Under the pieces are notes generated by a model that saw only the letters and a list, made by a program, of their open reading frames with translations, ran no database searches and had not been told where the DNA came from. Positions 1-7,937 of a stretch of DNA of 11,136 bases are shown here, piece by piece; within the stretch, counting starts at the first letter, position 1, and each line of letters starts with the position of its first letter. The stretch spans positions 1 through 11,136 of the forward strand of contig JAUWJE010000037.1 in the NCBI GenBank assembly GCA_030607835.1, given 5' to 3'. The translations under genes and the position numbers were made by a program. This DNA is from Candidatus Fermentibacterota bacterium. GTDB taxonomy: Bacteria > Fermentibacterota > Fermentibacteria > Fermentibacterales > JCC-6.

Positions 1-46
1 AAGGGTTATGGTTATCAGATAATCCTGAAACGATCTGATCAATTCT

Positions 47-78
47 GCGGGAGAGTTCCGGCTCTCCCGCTTTTCTTT
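47..78 (+). terminator. Rho-independent terminator of an upstream gene
   Basis: A perfect 9-bp stem (GCGGGAGAG at 47-55 pairs with CTCTCCCGC at 62-70) closes a 6-base loop and is followed at once by TTTTCTTT (71-78). This is the classic intrinsic terminator layout on the plus strand. It must end a transcript that enters from the left of the window. A possible tail of that upstream gene is a short open frame ending in TGA at 36-38, but too little is visible to identify it. The terminator also argues that the next plus-strand gene (223-972) has its own promoter. Confidence 0.88.
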
Positions 79-113
79 CACACCGCGGAAAGTGTACTGG
101 CTGTATCATCACC

Positions 114-130
114 ATTGACTCCGATTGACT
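114..130 (+). promoter_or_regulatory. ATTGACT direct repeat in the leader of the repeat-protein gene
   Basis: The heptamer ATTGACT occurs at 114-120 and again at 124-130, a 10-bp period that puts both copies on the same face of the helix. Each contains TTGACT, a 5/6 match to the sigma-70 -35 hexamer. However, no good -10 hexamer lies 16-18 bp downstream of either copy, so this could be an operator, part of a promoter for 223-972, or chance. It lies between the terminator and the start codon, where the promoter of the next gene should be. Confidence 0.25.
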
Positions 131-210
131 TAAGCAGCAGAAATAATGGTACTGGTAATAGATCACCAGCTAAACCGTCTATATTCGGTAGAAAATATGT
201 ACATCTTTTG

Positions 211-217
211 AAAGGAG
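211..217 (+). promoter_or_regulatory. Strong Shine-Dalgarno site fixing the start at 223
   Basis: AAAGGAG lies 5 bases before the ATG at 223. It decides the start: the same frame stays open upstream past a TTG at 115, but only the ATG at 223 has a ribosome site, and it begins exactly at a signal peptide. Confidence 0.85.
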
Positions 218-222
218 ATAGT

Positions 223-972
223 ATGAAAATACGTATGTTCACCATTCTTACTGCGGCACTGATGCTTTCATCCGGCGTAGTAAGCGCGGATTGGCTTTAT
301 GCTGTAGATGGAGATTACCTCTACAGTGTAGATCCTGGCGATGGGACTTGGAACTCTCTTTCCTCGTCATGGTATGGAACGGAACTGCTAACGTCCTGCC
401 AGGGTAATCTATACGCTATTCAGGATGACATGCTCTACGTTGCCGACCCGGACAATGGGGAATGGGAATCTCTCTCATCGACCTGGGATGGTTCTAATGC
501 TTTAACAGCCAGTGGAACTTCTCTATATGCATGTTATATGGGTAACATATACGAGATTAATCCATACAATGGAGACTGGGAAAGCATTCCCGGTGAATAT
601 ACTGGAACTCAGTTCCTCGCATGGGCCGGAGGAGCACTGATGGTTATCCAGAATGATGTCCTATACAGAACAGATCCAGCATCAGGAAATTATACAGAGC
701 TTCCCTCCTCATATGCAGGAACTACCGCAATCGCGGGAACTTCAAATGCTTTGTACGTCGTTCAGGGTGATATTCTCTATAAGGTAGATCCATATACCGG
801 CGACTATTCCGATCTTGGAGGAGGATATCAGGATGTAACCGAGATGGCTGTGGCTGATGGTCTTATCTACACTATCTGGGAAGGTACGCTCTGGGTAACC
901 GATTCGAATTCTGGCGATTTTGCCGGTCTAACCGACAGCTGGGAGGGTGCTACGGCATTCTGCTCGCTTTAA
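223..972 (+). CDS. Secreted six-repeat beta-propeller-like protein, function unknown
   Basis: This 249-residue protein has a Sec signal peptide: a basic start (MKIR), a hydrophobic stretch over residues 5-20 and a likely cleavage after VSA (residue 22). The whole mature part is six tandem 38-residue units beginning at residues 25, 63, 101, 139, 177 and 215, with the last unit 35 long. Units align without gaps and share the pattern LYxV...LYxxDPxxGxW followed by a short beta-rich half. Four predicted strands per unit suggest one compact propeller blade each, as in PQQ-like or tachylectin-like folds. Three cysteines (residues 59, 104, 247) do not follow the repeat. No catalytic motif, lipobox, membrane anchor or sorting domain is visible, so it is probably periplasmic or released. 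The start is set by AAAGGAG and the signal peptide. It is transcribed alone, converging on addA. I do not recognise a named family and assign no function; ligand or surface binding is only a guess from the fold. Confidence 0.85.
   Translation: MKIRMFTILTAALMLSSGVVSADWLYAVDGDYLYSVDPGDGTWNSLSSSWYGTELLTSCQGNLYAIQDDMLYVADPDNGEWESLSSTWDGSNALTASGTSLYACYMGNIYEINPYNGDWESIPGEYTGTQFLAWAGGALMVIQNDVLYRTDPASGNYTELPSSYAGTTAIAGTSNALYVVQGDILYKVDPYTGDYSDLGGGYQDVTEMAVADGLIYTIWEGTLWVTDSNSGDFAGLTDSWEGATAFCSL
295..969 (+). repeat. Six tandem 114-bp coding repeats (38 codons each)
   Basis: Units lie at 295-408, 409-522, 523-636, 637-750, 751-864 and 865-969 (the last is 35 codons). They are clear at protein level: LY or a similar pair at positions 1-2 and 9-10, D/N-P with G at positions 13-17, an aromatic at 19, and a second aromatic near 26. 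At DNA level the copies are strongly diverged, so this is an old duplication under protein-level constraint rather than a recent or unstable expansion. Confidence 0.85.
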
Positions 973-978
973 GGTTTA

Positions 979-998
979 TGGGACACGCAGCAGAGCCT
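979..998. repeat. Half copy of the REP-like element
   Basis: The 19 bases at 980-998 (GGGACACGCAGCAGAGCCT) recur exactly at 1010-1028, 30 bp further on. This copy keeps the first arm and loop of the hairpin at 1008-1039, but the second arm is missing: after CCT it reads CATGCTTTTTG. It starts 7 bases after the stop codon of the repeat-protein gene, and the addA stop codon (998-1000, minus strand) overlaps its end. Confidence 0.8.
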
Positions 999-3900
999 CA
1001 TGCTTTTTGGGGACACGCAGCAGAGCCTGCATGTCCCCATGTTCCTTCTCTTAGAAAGACAAGGTAACCTCGCGCAGGAAGACCAAATAATCTGGAAACA
1101 TCCTGAATGTATTGTTGCTGCTTCTCGATATACTGTTCTGCAACCTGTTCCGTGGTTCTTCCATTAAACGTATCGGTCTTGTAATCCACGACAACAAGTT
1201 CGCTGTCAAATTTTATCAGGAGGTCGATGTAGCGTTTTTCCATGCCGTCGCATGTACTTGCAATGTATGGATATTCTCTGCTGATAATGAGAGATTGCTC
1301 AATGCTGAAAGGAAGGTCCATCCGGAACAGGTTCAATGACAGTTCCCTGATTTCATCAAAATCATCACCATACAGCTTTTTCAGAATACATTTGTGTTCT
1401 GTGAACCAGCCGCGGGGATCGGAGAAGTCAACTTTCTGAAGAATGGCATGAACATCATCACCAATTCTGGCTCCTCTGCGCTGCCAGTTTTCCGGTTTCA
1501 TCTGAACTTCAAACAGTTTTTCTTCGTTAACGGAATAATTCCCGCTCATTGCACCGCGCGATCCGGCAGCTTTGATGAAAGGTAATTCATCAACCTGTTT
1601 GATCTCTTCAATTAAGCAGCACTCAGGATCCTTATCAGTTGCAGCCTGCAAGCTTGACCACAGTGTACTCGCGGGGGAGCTTGAAGGTTTTTCCACAGGG
1701 CTGGCAAATAAAACCAGAGAGTCCCTCGGTCTGGTTACTGCTACATACAGAAGTCTTCTTAACTCCGCGCTTTCCCTGGCCTTATTCTTCTTTTCTATTT
1801 CCGGCCAGAAGGGTGTTTTCAGCTTGTATTTATCTTTCCCATCCATGGGTATACCAAGGTTGAATGCGGCTTTCTTATCGTGATCATAGGAGATGACCGG
1901 ACTTCTGGATCCCGAACCTCCGGAACTGCTTTTCGGCAGAGCGACCAGGACAACGTGCTTCCATGCAAGGCCTTTTGCTCTGTGAACTGTTGTCAGTGTT
2001 ACCGCGCTGCCGTCAGACGGAACATTTGATGGTTCTTCGGTCCTTGAGGGAGAAAGATTCTCATCCAGAAAACCAAGCAGCTCAGAACAGGACGTAATAC
2101 TCCCTGACAGGGTCTGCTCCAGAATGTACTGAAGATTACCAAGTCTCCGGGTCTCCTGATACGCGGTTGCCCGGATTACTGGAATCATCTCCGTCTGGAA
2201 GAGAAGTTCTAAGAGGAAATCAGCAAGAGGAAGGGTCTCGATCGACTCCCTGAATCTTCTGAGGCATATGTTTGCCTGAAGCACTTCCTCGGGGCAGTTC
2301 TGTTTCTCATCTATGTATCCTGTTGTACCATTTTGAATTGCAGTGTTGATAACAGGATCGGATATCCCGAAGAACAGTGAACGCAGAGTATGCACCCATG
2401 CGTGCATATCGCTCCGGTAGAGCAAGCACCTCAGCAGCTCCTTCAGATCGGTAATTTCGGGACGTTTGAGAAAATCTCTTGTAGCGTCCACAAAATATGG
2501 AATGCCCTCCCTCTCAAGCACATTAACGAAATGGTGAAGGTGAGTGGTTGACCGCATGAGCAGGGCATAATCTCCGGGAGATTCATCAACAGCAAATCCA
2601 CTCTTTAGATAGGCGGCAAACCACTCTGCCTGCAGTATAGTCTGGTAAGCTGGTTCACTGTACCTGTTCTGCAGATTGTCCGGCAGGTCGGGGAGAAGTA
2701 CAACTTTTACAGGGATTCCCTCAATCGCTTCAGAACAAGGTTCTATCACCGAATAGTCGCACCCGAATGCTTCCTCCTCAGGTGTCTGATTTCCGAACAG
2801 TTCGACTCCGAGGGTGTTTACAAAGTGGACTATCTTTCTACTGCTCCTGAAATTAGTGATAATCGTCTCTTCAATGGCACCACTGCTTTCAAGTTTCTCT
2901 CTGAAATCGCGATAGGTTTCAATATCCGCGTTTCGCCAGCCGTAAATGGATTGTTTGTCATCCGCGACGATAGTAATTCTGCCCTCGGGAAGCACACCTG
3001 CCTGCTGAATGAATGCGGTAAAAAGATTAACCTGGTCCGAACTGGTATCCTGGAACTCATCTATCAGTATATGATCGAATTTCTTTAAGAGACAGCTGGC
3101 CAGCATACCGCTGTTGGAAATCGCTTTCCATGCGGTATAAAGCAAGTCGTTGTAGGACAGCCTGCTTCTGTCACTGTCCCATTTTCTTCGAAGCTCCTGC
3201 GCGAAGGAGCTGGCAAAATTCCACGTCTGTTCGGTGATTATCCCTGACTTGAGAACGGGAGCAATCCTAGTAAATTCTTCCCTCGCTTCACGAAGAACTA
3301 CCTTTGCCATGTCCTTGTCAGCCCAGTTCTTCCCGCTTCCCACATTGAGCTTGATGACGGAACAAAGTGTGCTGACTTCTTCGTAATCACCATCTGAGAG
3401 GTTTTCTCGAAGGCTCTTCAATCCCACCATGAACTCCGCTCCACTCCTGAACAGTTTGTCTGAATGATCACTGCATTCATCGAGAATCTCTTCGATCGCG
3501 GAGCCATGCGTTTCCTCGAAAACATCCAGAATTGAAAGGGCTGCAGTCCTGTCTCCTATATTATCAATTGAAACCAGCCAGCGGCGCTCTTCTATTCCAC
3601 GAGCTATTTCAAGCACTTTGTCAGTACCAGTCTGAGCCAGAGCATCTTTACTGTCCCAGAATTTTTCCCTATCAAGTCGGAGAAGCCATGCATCCCATTC
3701 ACGCATTATCTCGGATGGAGTGAAATGCCCCTCTGTTGTTGTGAAGGCAGGATCTACTCCGGTGAAATTGAAGAACTCCCTTAACACTCTCGACGCAAAG
3801 CCGTGTATCGTCGTAATCCACGCTCCATGTATTGCTGAAAGCGCCTCATTGAACTGCTTTTCGCCTGAATCCTTCATTGAGCGCAGTTTTTCTCTTATTC

Positions 3901-4111
3901 GGGAACGCAGCTCTGCTGCGGCAGCATTTGTAAAAGTCACAACACCGAGTTTCTCAAGGGGGATTCCGATCCTCAGCAGTTCAATGACCCTGTCGACTAT
4001 CAGTGTTGTTTTCCCGGTACCAGCACTGGCCTGAATAAATACATTTCTTTCATTCTCAGTGCGGATTGTCTCTCTTGCCTTCATATCGGACGGATTCTGC
4101 TTAATGTTCAT
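998..4111 (-). CDS. addA: AddA-type ATP-dependent helicase-nuclease subunit
   Basis: This 1,037-residue UvrD/RecB-family (SF1A) helicase with a C-terminal RecB-type nuclease is the motor subunit of the double-strand-break processing enzyme, which unwinds and trims DNA ends for RecA loading. Visible motifs are Walker A ASAGTGKTT (28-36), motif Ia VVTFTNAAAAELRSRI (57-72), Walker B DEFQDT (351-356), motif III VADDKQSIYGWR (382-393), motif IV NFRSS (420-424), motif V TTVHRAKGLAW (707-717) and motif VI LYVAVTRPRD (788-797). The nuclease residues are H888, D963, D976 and K978 (VVDYKTD), followed by a QQQY motif near 998-1001, so both activities look intact. It is somewhat shorter than the roughly 1,200 residues usual for Firmicutes AddA. 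The start overlaps the addB stop by ATGA (4108-4111) and has only a weak ribosome site, which suggests translational coupling. Oddly, W1025 to the stop is encoded by a REP-like palindrome. A RecB without RecC/RecD is the alternative; the AddB partner argues against it. Confidence 0.93.
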   Translation of the reverse strand: MNIKQNPSDMKARETIRTENERNVFIQASAGTGKTTLIVDRVIELLRIGIPLEKLGVVTFTNAAAAELRSRIREKLRSMKDSGEKQFNEALSAIHGAWITTIHGFASRVLREFFNFTGVDPAFTTTEGHFTPSEIMREWDAWLLRLDREKFWDSKDALAQTGTDKVLEIARGIEERRWLVSIDNIGDRTAALSILDVFEETHGSAIEEILDECSDHSDKLFRSGAEFMVGLKSLRENLSDGDYEEVSTLCSVIKLNVGSGKNWADKDMAKVVLREAREEFTRIAPVLKSGIITEQTWNFASSFAQELRRKWDSDRSRLSYNDLLYTAWKAISNSGMLASCLLKKFDHILIDEFQDTSSDQVNLFTAFIQQAGVLPEGRITIVADDKQSIYGWRNADIETYRDFREKLESSGAIEETIITNFRSSRKIVHFVNTLGVELFGNQTPEEEAFGCDYSVIEPCSEAIEGIPVKVVLLPDLPDNLQNRYSEPAYQTILQAEWFAAYLKSGFAVDESPGDYALLMRSTTHLHHFVNVLEREGIPYFVDATRDFLKRPEITDLKELLRCLLYRSDMHAWVHTLRSLFFGISDPVINTAIQNGTTGYIDEKQNCPEEVLQANICLRRFRESIETLPLADFLLELLFQTEMIPVIRATAYQETRRLGNLQYILEQTLSGSITSCSELLGFLDENLSPSRTEEPSNVPSDGSAVTLTTVHRAKGLAWKHVVLVALPKSSSGGSGSRSPVISYDHDKKAAFNLGIPMDGKDKYKLKTPFWPEIEKKNKARESAELRRLLYVAVTRPRDSLVLFASPVEKPSSSPASTLWSSLQAATDKDPECCLIEEIKQVDELPFIKAAGSRGAMSGNYSVNEEKLFEVQMKPENWQRRGARIGDDVHAILQKVDFSDPRGWFTEHKCILKKLYGDDFDEIRELSLNLFRMDLPFSIEQSLIISREYPYIASTCDGMEKRYIDLLIKFDSELVVVDYKTDTFNGRTTEQVAEQYIEKQQQYIQDVSRLFGLPARGYLVFLREGTWGHAGSAACPQKA
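1008..1039. repeat. REP-like palindrome at the 3' end of addA
   Basis: TGGGGACA (1008-1015) pairs with TGTCCCCA (1032-1039). After one C-A mismatch, GCAG (1017-1020) pairs with CTGC (1027-1030), leaving a 6-base CAGAGC loop. An imperfect hairpin of about 30 bp with a mismatch in the stem, placed at a gene end and accompanied by a partial direct copy, is typical of REP elements, which are often mobilised by RAYT (IS200-like tyrosine) transposases. It lies inside the addA coding sequence, encoding residues 1025-1037. There is no T-tract after the stem on either strand, so it is not a standard intrinsic terminator. No transposase gene is in the window, so mobility is inference. Confidence 0.72.
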
Positions 4112-6975
4112 TGCTTGCTCATCATCCCGCTGAGCAGTTCCATTCTGCTGTCAGAGTGAGCTTTTGTTAATATCCTCTGAAATGGTGTTTTTCTGCAAAG
4201 GTTTTTGAAATCGCAGACTTCACAGTTTCCGGTTGGAATCGGTGGAAAAATACCTTCCTGCATCATTTTCGCTAATCGCTCGAAATTCTTCTGCACTGTA
4301 TCCATAATCTGCTCAATACCATCACCGGAATAACCGACCAGTCTGCCAGGTTCCCTCGCTGAGATACCGGCATAAGCTACACTTGAAATATTTTTGTCAG
4401 GGTAGCTGTCTTTCGTCATCTGGTAATAGAATGGTAGCTGGTAATATTTTCCCTTTTCAATTTCCTTTTTCGAAGGAAGCCTTCCAGTCTTCAGATCAAG
4501 CACAACCAGATTTTCATTCTTATCCTCAAGAATAAGATCGATCCTGCCGAGGATATCCAGGTCTCCTATTTTCCCCTGCAGACCTACTTCTCTGCCAATG
4601 AACTTCCATTCCTCGACAGCAAGAACATCAAGACTCTTTCGGATGATCTCCTTCTGCTTCTCCAGAAAGAGTTCCGCAAGATGGGAGTTTCCGAGTTTCT
4701 TTTCCAGATCTGATTCATCAGCTTCACGAAGGAGAATACTGATTATGTCATTATCGGCAGGTTGGAACCCATATACGCTGATTATTTCCTCAACTGCTTC
4801 ATGTACGATTTTACCTGTAAGGCGGAAATCTGGAGAGCTGCTTACGAGAGGTATCTTTCTCTCATTCAGTTTCCATAACTTCCCGGCAAGATAGGCGAAC
4901 GGACATCTTACGTAATGCTCAAGCATGGTTGCCGTATACACATGCTTTCTGAATGGAGAATTCTCGAAGATGCCGTCGTAGCAGTCAAAAACTCCGGGGT
5001 CCATCCGGGATCTTTCTGCATTAAAAGAACAGGTAAAGAAATGGTTTTCAGGTAGATTTTCATTGCTCACCGCAAAAGCTCTTTGCTGCCCCTGATGGGT
5101 TCCGCCCAGCATCTGCTCAACCGCCGAAGAAGAACTCACGCTGAACCATGCAGGATCAGGAGAATATTTGGAATCGATTGTAACAAGATTTGAGATGAAT
5201 GAAGACGGATATATTTCACTTCCCGCAGCATCCCTCTGTCGGTAAATTATGTCCAGTGTTCTGCCGGCAGCTTCTCCTGCCTGCCTTAGCAGATATCCGT
5301 CCTCTATTTCTCTTTCGGATTTCAATGTCATCTGCAGTTTTTTACGTAGTTCGTCACTGAGGCGAGGATCCTCAATCGAAGGTCTGGGATATACTCCCTC
5401 TTCCAGATCCATCAGGATAACACTGCTGAAGATGCTTCCCCTTGCCTTCTCGATAGTGAGAATCTGAAACCCCTGGAGAGAGCCGTCTCTCAGTACAATG
5501 ACCTCTTCCTGGTAATACAGTCGAAGAGCGTCTGTGAATTGCTTCCATGAGACTTCCCGATCCCAGCGGAAACTCTTCGGATCGAAAAGAGTTTCCATCA
5601 GGTCTTCCGGAATCCCTCCCGCTGAGATGTCTTCCACAAGGGCTTTCAACCGGTTGAGATAATCAACGGGAACCGCCACATCGGGAAGACCACAATAAAA
5701 AGCATCCAGTTTCCGCATAAGTCTGCCCAGTTTGTTTCCGCTATCGAGGGAGACGAACCAGTCCCTCCATTGTTCGCGTCCCATGCGGATTCCACTTGTT
5801 TCCACAATCCTGGTGATTTCAGACGGACCTGGATTAAGATCTTTTGTAAGAATACCACCGGACAGAAGCTCCTCAATCAGCGTATAGTGAAATTCTCCTT
5901 CATTGATACTTGCCAGATCAAGCACAAATTTCCCTGCCGGTACAGTGGACAGTTTTGCTTTCAGGGAACAAGCGATCGGAATACCCTCATGATGGGCAAG
6001 ACGTACTAGATTGTCATCCGTAATTTTCCTTCGGATCACAGCAATTTCTGAAAATGGAGTATTATGCTTAGTATTAAGCTCAACGATGCGCCTCAGCGCC
6101 GCTCTTGAAGCGCCCATTTCCCCTGAGACAGCAGTAATACAAAAACTATCGGCAGGTACTGATGGACGGGATTGCCTGGGAAGAGCTTCGAAGAAATTAG
6201 CGAACGGATTCATTGCTTCCATGCCACCCGGCATCCTGATTGAAGCAATACCGTGATTTTCAAGCAAATTCCGGGTTCTGATATAGACCTTATTCCACTG
6301 AGAGTTCTCTTCAAGTGGACTGAACCAGAATATTCTTGAGCTATGCTTAAAGAATTTTCTTAGAAATCGCCTCTGCGAAGGATTGAGATCGTAAAAACCG
6401 TAAAAAACAACTGCTCCCGCTTCTTCATGTGGAAGCGCCTGTTCCATTATCATGTCTCCACAGCATGTATAATGCTCCCTGCGATATGCACTGTACTTCC
6501 CGAATACTCTACCGATGACGTTCTCTGTTTTCGACTGTTCCCCGGATAGCGAGAGTGAAGTCTGTTCGTATATCTCGGGAGTTACTCCGTGTTCAAAGAG
6601 GTCTTCAAAAAACACTCCCATCGAATGAGCGGTCTCGGAATTTTTACTGAGATAATACAGGGGTTCACCAGGCTCGATCAATTCCATTGCCCGCAGAGTA
6701 AAAAGAGTTCTGTCAGCATGGCTAACAGTCTCCATAACCATGTGTACGGCACTGAGTTCGGAAGCAAGATGCCTGATCCCTGGGAGGAATTTCACCCCAC
6801 CAATGATTCCCCCGGCTGCTTTCCCAAGAAGAAGCTCGCGCAGTCTATCCAGCTGTCCGCTTCCCGCGGCAACAACAGTCAGCTGCTCACCACTCTCGAG
6901 GATTTCCCCCGCAAGCTCGAGGAAATCTGTCTCAAGTACCCTGTAATGACCCTCATAAAGAGTTTTAATGCTCAT
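4108..6975 (-). CDS. addB: AddB-type nuclease subunit with iron-sulfur cluster
   Basis: This 955-residue partner of AddA is the second nuclease subunit of the end-processing complex. The C-terminal RecB-type nuclease shows H725 (GKIVHEAVEE), D813 (GRIDLIL), D827 and K829 (VVLDLKTG) and Q846/Y850 (YYQLPFYY). Four cysteines in AddB spacing, C691 (CPFAYL), C918, C921 and C927 (CEVCDFKNLC), should hold a 4Fe-4S cluster that staples the nuclease domain. The N-terminal two thirds looks like a degenerate helicase. Where a Walker A would be expected (VVAAGSGQLDRL, 34-45) there is no GKT/GKS, so it probably does not hydrolyse ATP and AddA is the only motor. In some AddB proteins, such as that of Bacillus, this motif is kept. 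The gene precedes addA with an ATGA overlap, the usual addBA order. The start at 6975 has only a weak upstream GGA; the sequence from MSIKTLYEGH reads like a normal N-terminus. Confidence 0.9.
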   Translation of the reverse strand: MSIKTLYEGHYRVLETDFLELAGEILESGEQLTVVAAGSGQLDRLRELLLGKAAGGIIGGVKFLPGIRHLASELSAVHMVMETVSHADRTLFTLRAMELIEPGEPLYYLSKNSETAHSMGVFFEDLFEHGVTPEIYEQTSLSLSGEQSKTENVIGRVFGKYSAYRREHYTCCGDMIMEQALPHEEAGAVVFYGFYDLNPSQRRFLRKFFKHSSRIFWFSPLEENSQWNKVYIRTRNLLENHGIASIRMPGGMEAMNPFANFFEALPRQSRPSVPADSFCITAVSGEMGASRAALRRIVELNTKHNTPFSEIAVIRRKITDDNLVRLAHHEGIPIACSLKAKLSTVPAGKFVLDLASINEGEFHYTLIEELLSGGILTKDLNPGPSEITRIVETSGIRMGREQWRDWFVSLDSGNKLGRLMRKLDAFYCGLPDVAVPVDYLNRLKALVEDISAGGIPEDLMETLFDPKSFRWDREVSWKQFTDALRLYYQEEVIVLRDGSLQGFQILTIEKARGSIFSSVILMDLEEGVYPRPSIEDPRLSDELRKKLQMTLKSEREIEDGYLLRQAGEAAGRTLDIIYRQRDAAGSEIYPSSFISNLVTIDSKYSPDPAWFSVSSSSAVEQMLGGTHQGQQRAFAVSNENLPENHFFTCSFNAERSRMDPGVFDCYDGIFENSPFRKHVYTATMLEHYVRCPFAYLAGKLWKLNERKIPLVSSSPDFRLTGKIVHEAVEEIISVYGFQPADNDIISILLREADESDLEKKLGNSHLAELFLEKQKEIIRKSLDVLAVEEWKFIGREVGLQGKIGDLDILGRIDLILEDKNENLVVLDLKTGRLPSKKEIEKGKYYQLPFYYQMTKDSYPDKNISSVAYAGISAREPGRLVGYSGDGIEQIMDTVQKNFERLAKMMQEGIFPPIPTGNCEVCDFKNLCRKTPFQRILTKAHSDSRMELLSGMMSKQ

Positions 6976-7217
6976 ATTTCCGGTTCATTCTGTAAGAAAT
7001 TTTACAATAGCAGTAAGCCACGAAATTGATATCCTATTCTGAATCATTCCCTCCAGCTCGGTCAAGTGCAACAGAAGAAGAAGGCTTATCAATATACCAA
7101 TATTACCTGTATTTCCAGCGTGATCGATGCTGCCCGCCGATCTGGCGTACAGAGCGCTGCAGCAGTAGGATTGGCATAGATAAGAGTATAACTCATTCTG
7201 CCGGGTTGGAGGTTCCA
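6976..7217. other. Divergent non-coding region between addB and the TPR gene
   Basis: This 242-bp gap separates addB (leftward) from the TPR-queF pair (rightward), so promoters for both should be here. On the plus strand TATAAC (7187-7192) matches the -10 hexamer at 5 of 6 positions, about 30 bases before the start codon, but no -35 hexamer is correctly spaced from it. On the minus strand a TAAAAT lies about 25 bases before the addB start, also without a convincing -35. I see no tRNA, no riboswitch-like structure and no strong inverted repeat. The plus frame is open through most of the gap, but the resulting peptide lacks a start with a ribosome site and looks non-coding. Confidence 0.5.
7208..7212 (+). 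promoter_or_regulatory. Shine-Dalgarno site fixing the start at 7218
   Basis: GGAGG lies 5 bases upstream of the ATG at 7218. It decides that start over an in-frame upstream ATG at 7026, which would add 64 residues of low-complexity-free but unconserved-looking sequence and has no comparable site. Confidence 0.8.
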
Positions 7218-7937
7218 ATGACGACAATAGGACAGCTCGGAAGGCAGCTGCTTTCAATCAGGAACAGAATCACCTCTGAGAAGGATATCTCCACTCTGCG
7301 AAAGCTGCGAAAAAGGGAGATTCAGCTGCTTACTGAGCTTGGCAACATTTCTGCCGCTGCTGCTGCGTGTGAAAACCTTATTTCAGATTATCCGTTATGG
7401 CCTGCAGGATACTCGATTCTGGCTGATGTGCTGTGCAGAACCCGCAAATGGAAAGAAGCAGAAAAGCTGTTTGAGAAAGCTGCGAATCTGTATGAGGAAG
7501 CAGGCAATCCTGATTCAGCCACCCGTTTGAGGATGGGTCCTGTCTACAGACTTTCCGAGGCAGGAGGTGATTTCAGGAAGTGCCTGAAACTCTGCGGAAA
7601 TGACACTGAACTCGGAGCGGTTCTTCAAGTACGGTGCAACAGACAGATGAATCAAAGGATTCCTCTTCCTCCAACCTGTACTGACTGGCTGGCAGGAAAA
7701 CTACTACTTCTGGAACAGGTTCAGCAGGGAAGTTCTGCTAACAGGCTTTTTGACGAGATTGTTGAATGGAAAAACACGGAACCGGAGTGGAGATGGAGGT
7801 TCATCGTAGAAAGTATTGACATCTGGAAGGGTAGGAACTTGAATACTGATACGTGGCGGAAGCCTGTAAAGGATACTGTCCGCCCTGTTCTGGACCCGAG
7901 ATTTACAAAGGAATGGAGTAAATTATCTAATGACTGA
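7218..7937 (+). CDS. TPR-like helical-repeat protein, function unknown
   Basis: This 239-residue soluble protein has no signal peptide or membrane segment. Residues about 43-100 form helical pairs with tetratricopeptide-like spacing: an SAAAAACENLISDYP helix, then WPAGYSILADVLCRTRKWKEAE and KLFEKAANLYEEAGN. The N-terminal 40 residues are a charged helix, possibly a coiled coil. The C-terminal half (about 110-239) is helical with many tryptophans and matches nothing I recognise. TPR domains act as protein-protein adaptors, so a scaffold role is possible but not shown. The start is set by GGAGG at 7208-7212. Its stop codon overlaps the queF start by 8 bp, so the two are almost certainly co-transcribed, which hints at but does not prove a link with preQ0 reduction. 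The remote divergence from addB gives no further clue. Confidence 0.8.
   Translation: MTTIGQLGRQLLSIRNRITSEKDISTLRKLRKREIQLLTELGNISAAAAACENLISDYPLWPAGYSILADVLCRTRKWKEAEKLFEKAANLYEEAGNPDSATRLRMGPVYRLSEAGGDFRKCLKLCGNDTELGAVLQVRCNRQMNQRIPLPPTCTDWLAGKLLLLEQVQQGSSANRLFDEIVEWKNTEPEWRWRFIVESIDIWKGRNLNTDTWRKPVKDTVRPVLDPRFTKEWSKLSND

Noticed and set aside
115..222. N-terminal extension of the secreted repeat protein from a TTG at 115
   Set aside because: The frame is open, but the stretch has no ribosome site and would bury the signal peptide that starts at the ATG at 223, which has an AAAGGAG 5 bases upstream.
1008..1039. The hairpin as a Rho-independent terminator for the convergent genes
   Set aside because: No T-tract follows the stem on either strand, and it lies within the addA coding sequence. 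Folding could still slow RNA decay or polymerase.
3720..4034. Open frames of 60-146 codons on the plus strand within addA and addB, including 6589-7029
   Set aside because: They lie antisense to two proteins with complete family motifs, have no ribosome sites and show serine/proline-rich or random composition typical of shadow frames.
7026..7217. 64-residue N-terminal extension of the TPR-like protein from an ATG at 7026
   Set aside because: No ribosome site is near 7026, the peptide looks non-coding, and GGAGG sits 5 bases before the ATG at 7218.
6976..7217. preQ1 riboswitch upstream of the TPR-queF transcript
   Set aside because: I looked for the compact stem with an A-rich tail of preQ1-I and found nothing matching it. 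The leader of the queC operon, where one might also occur, is outside the window.
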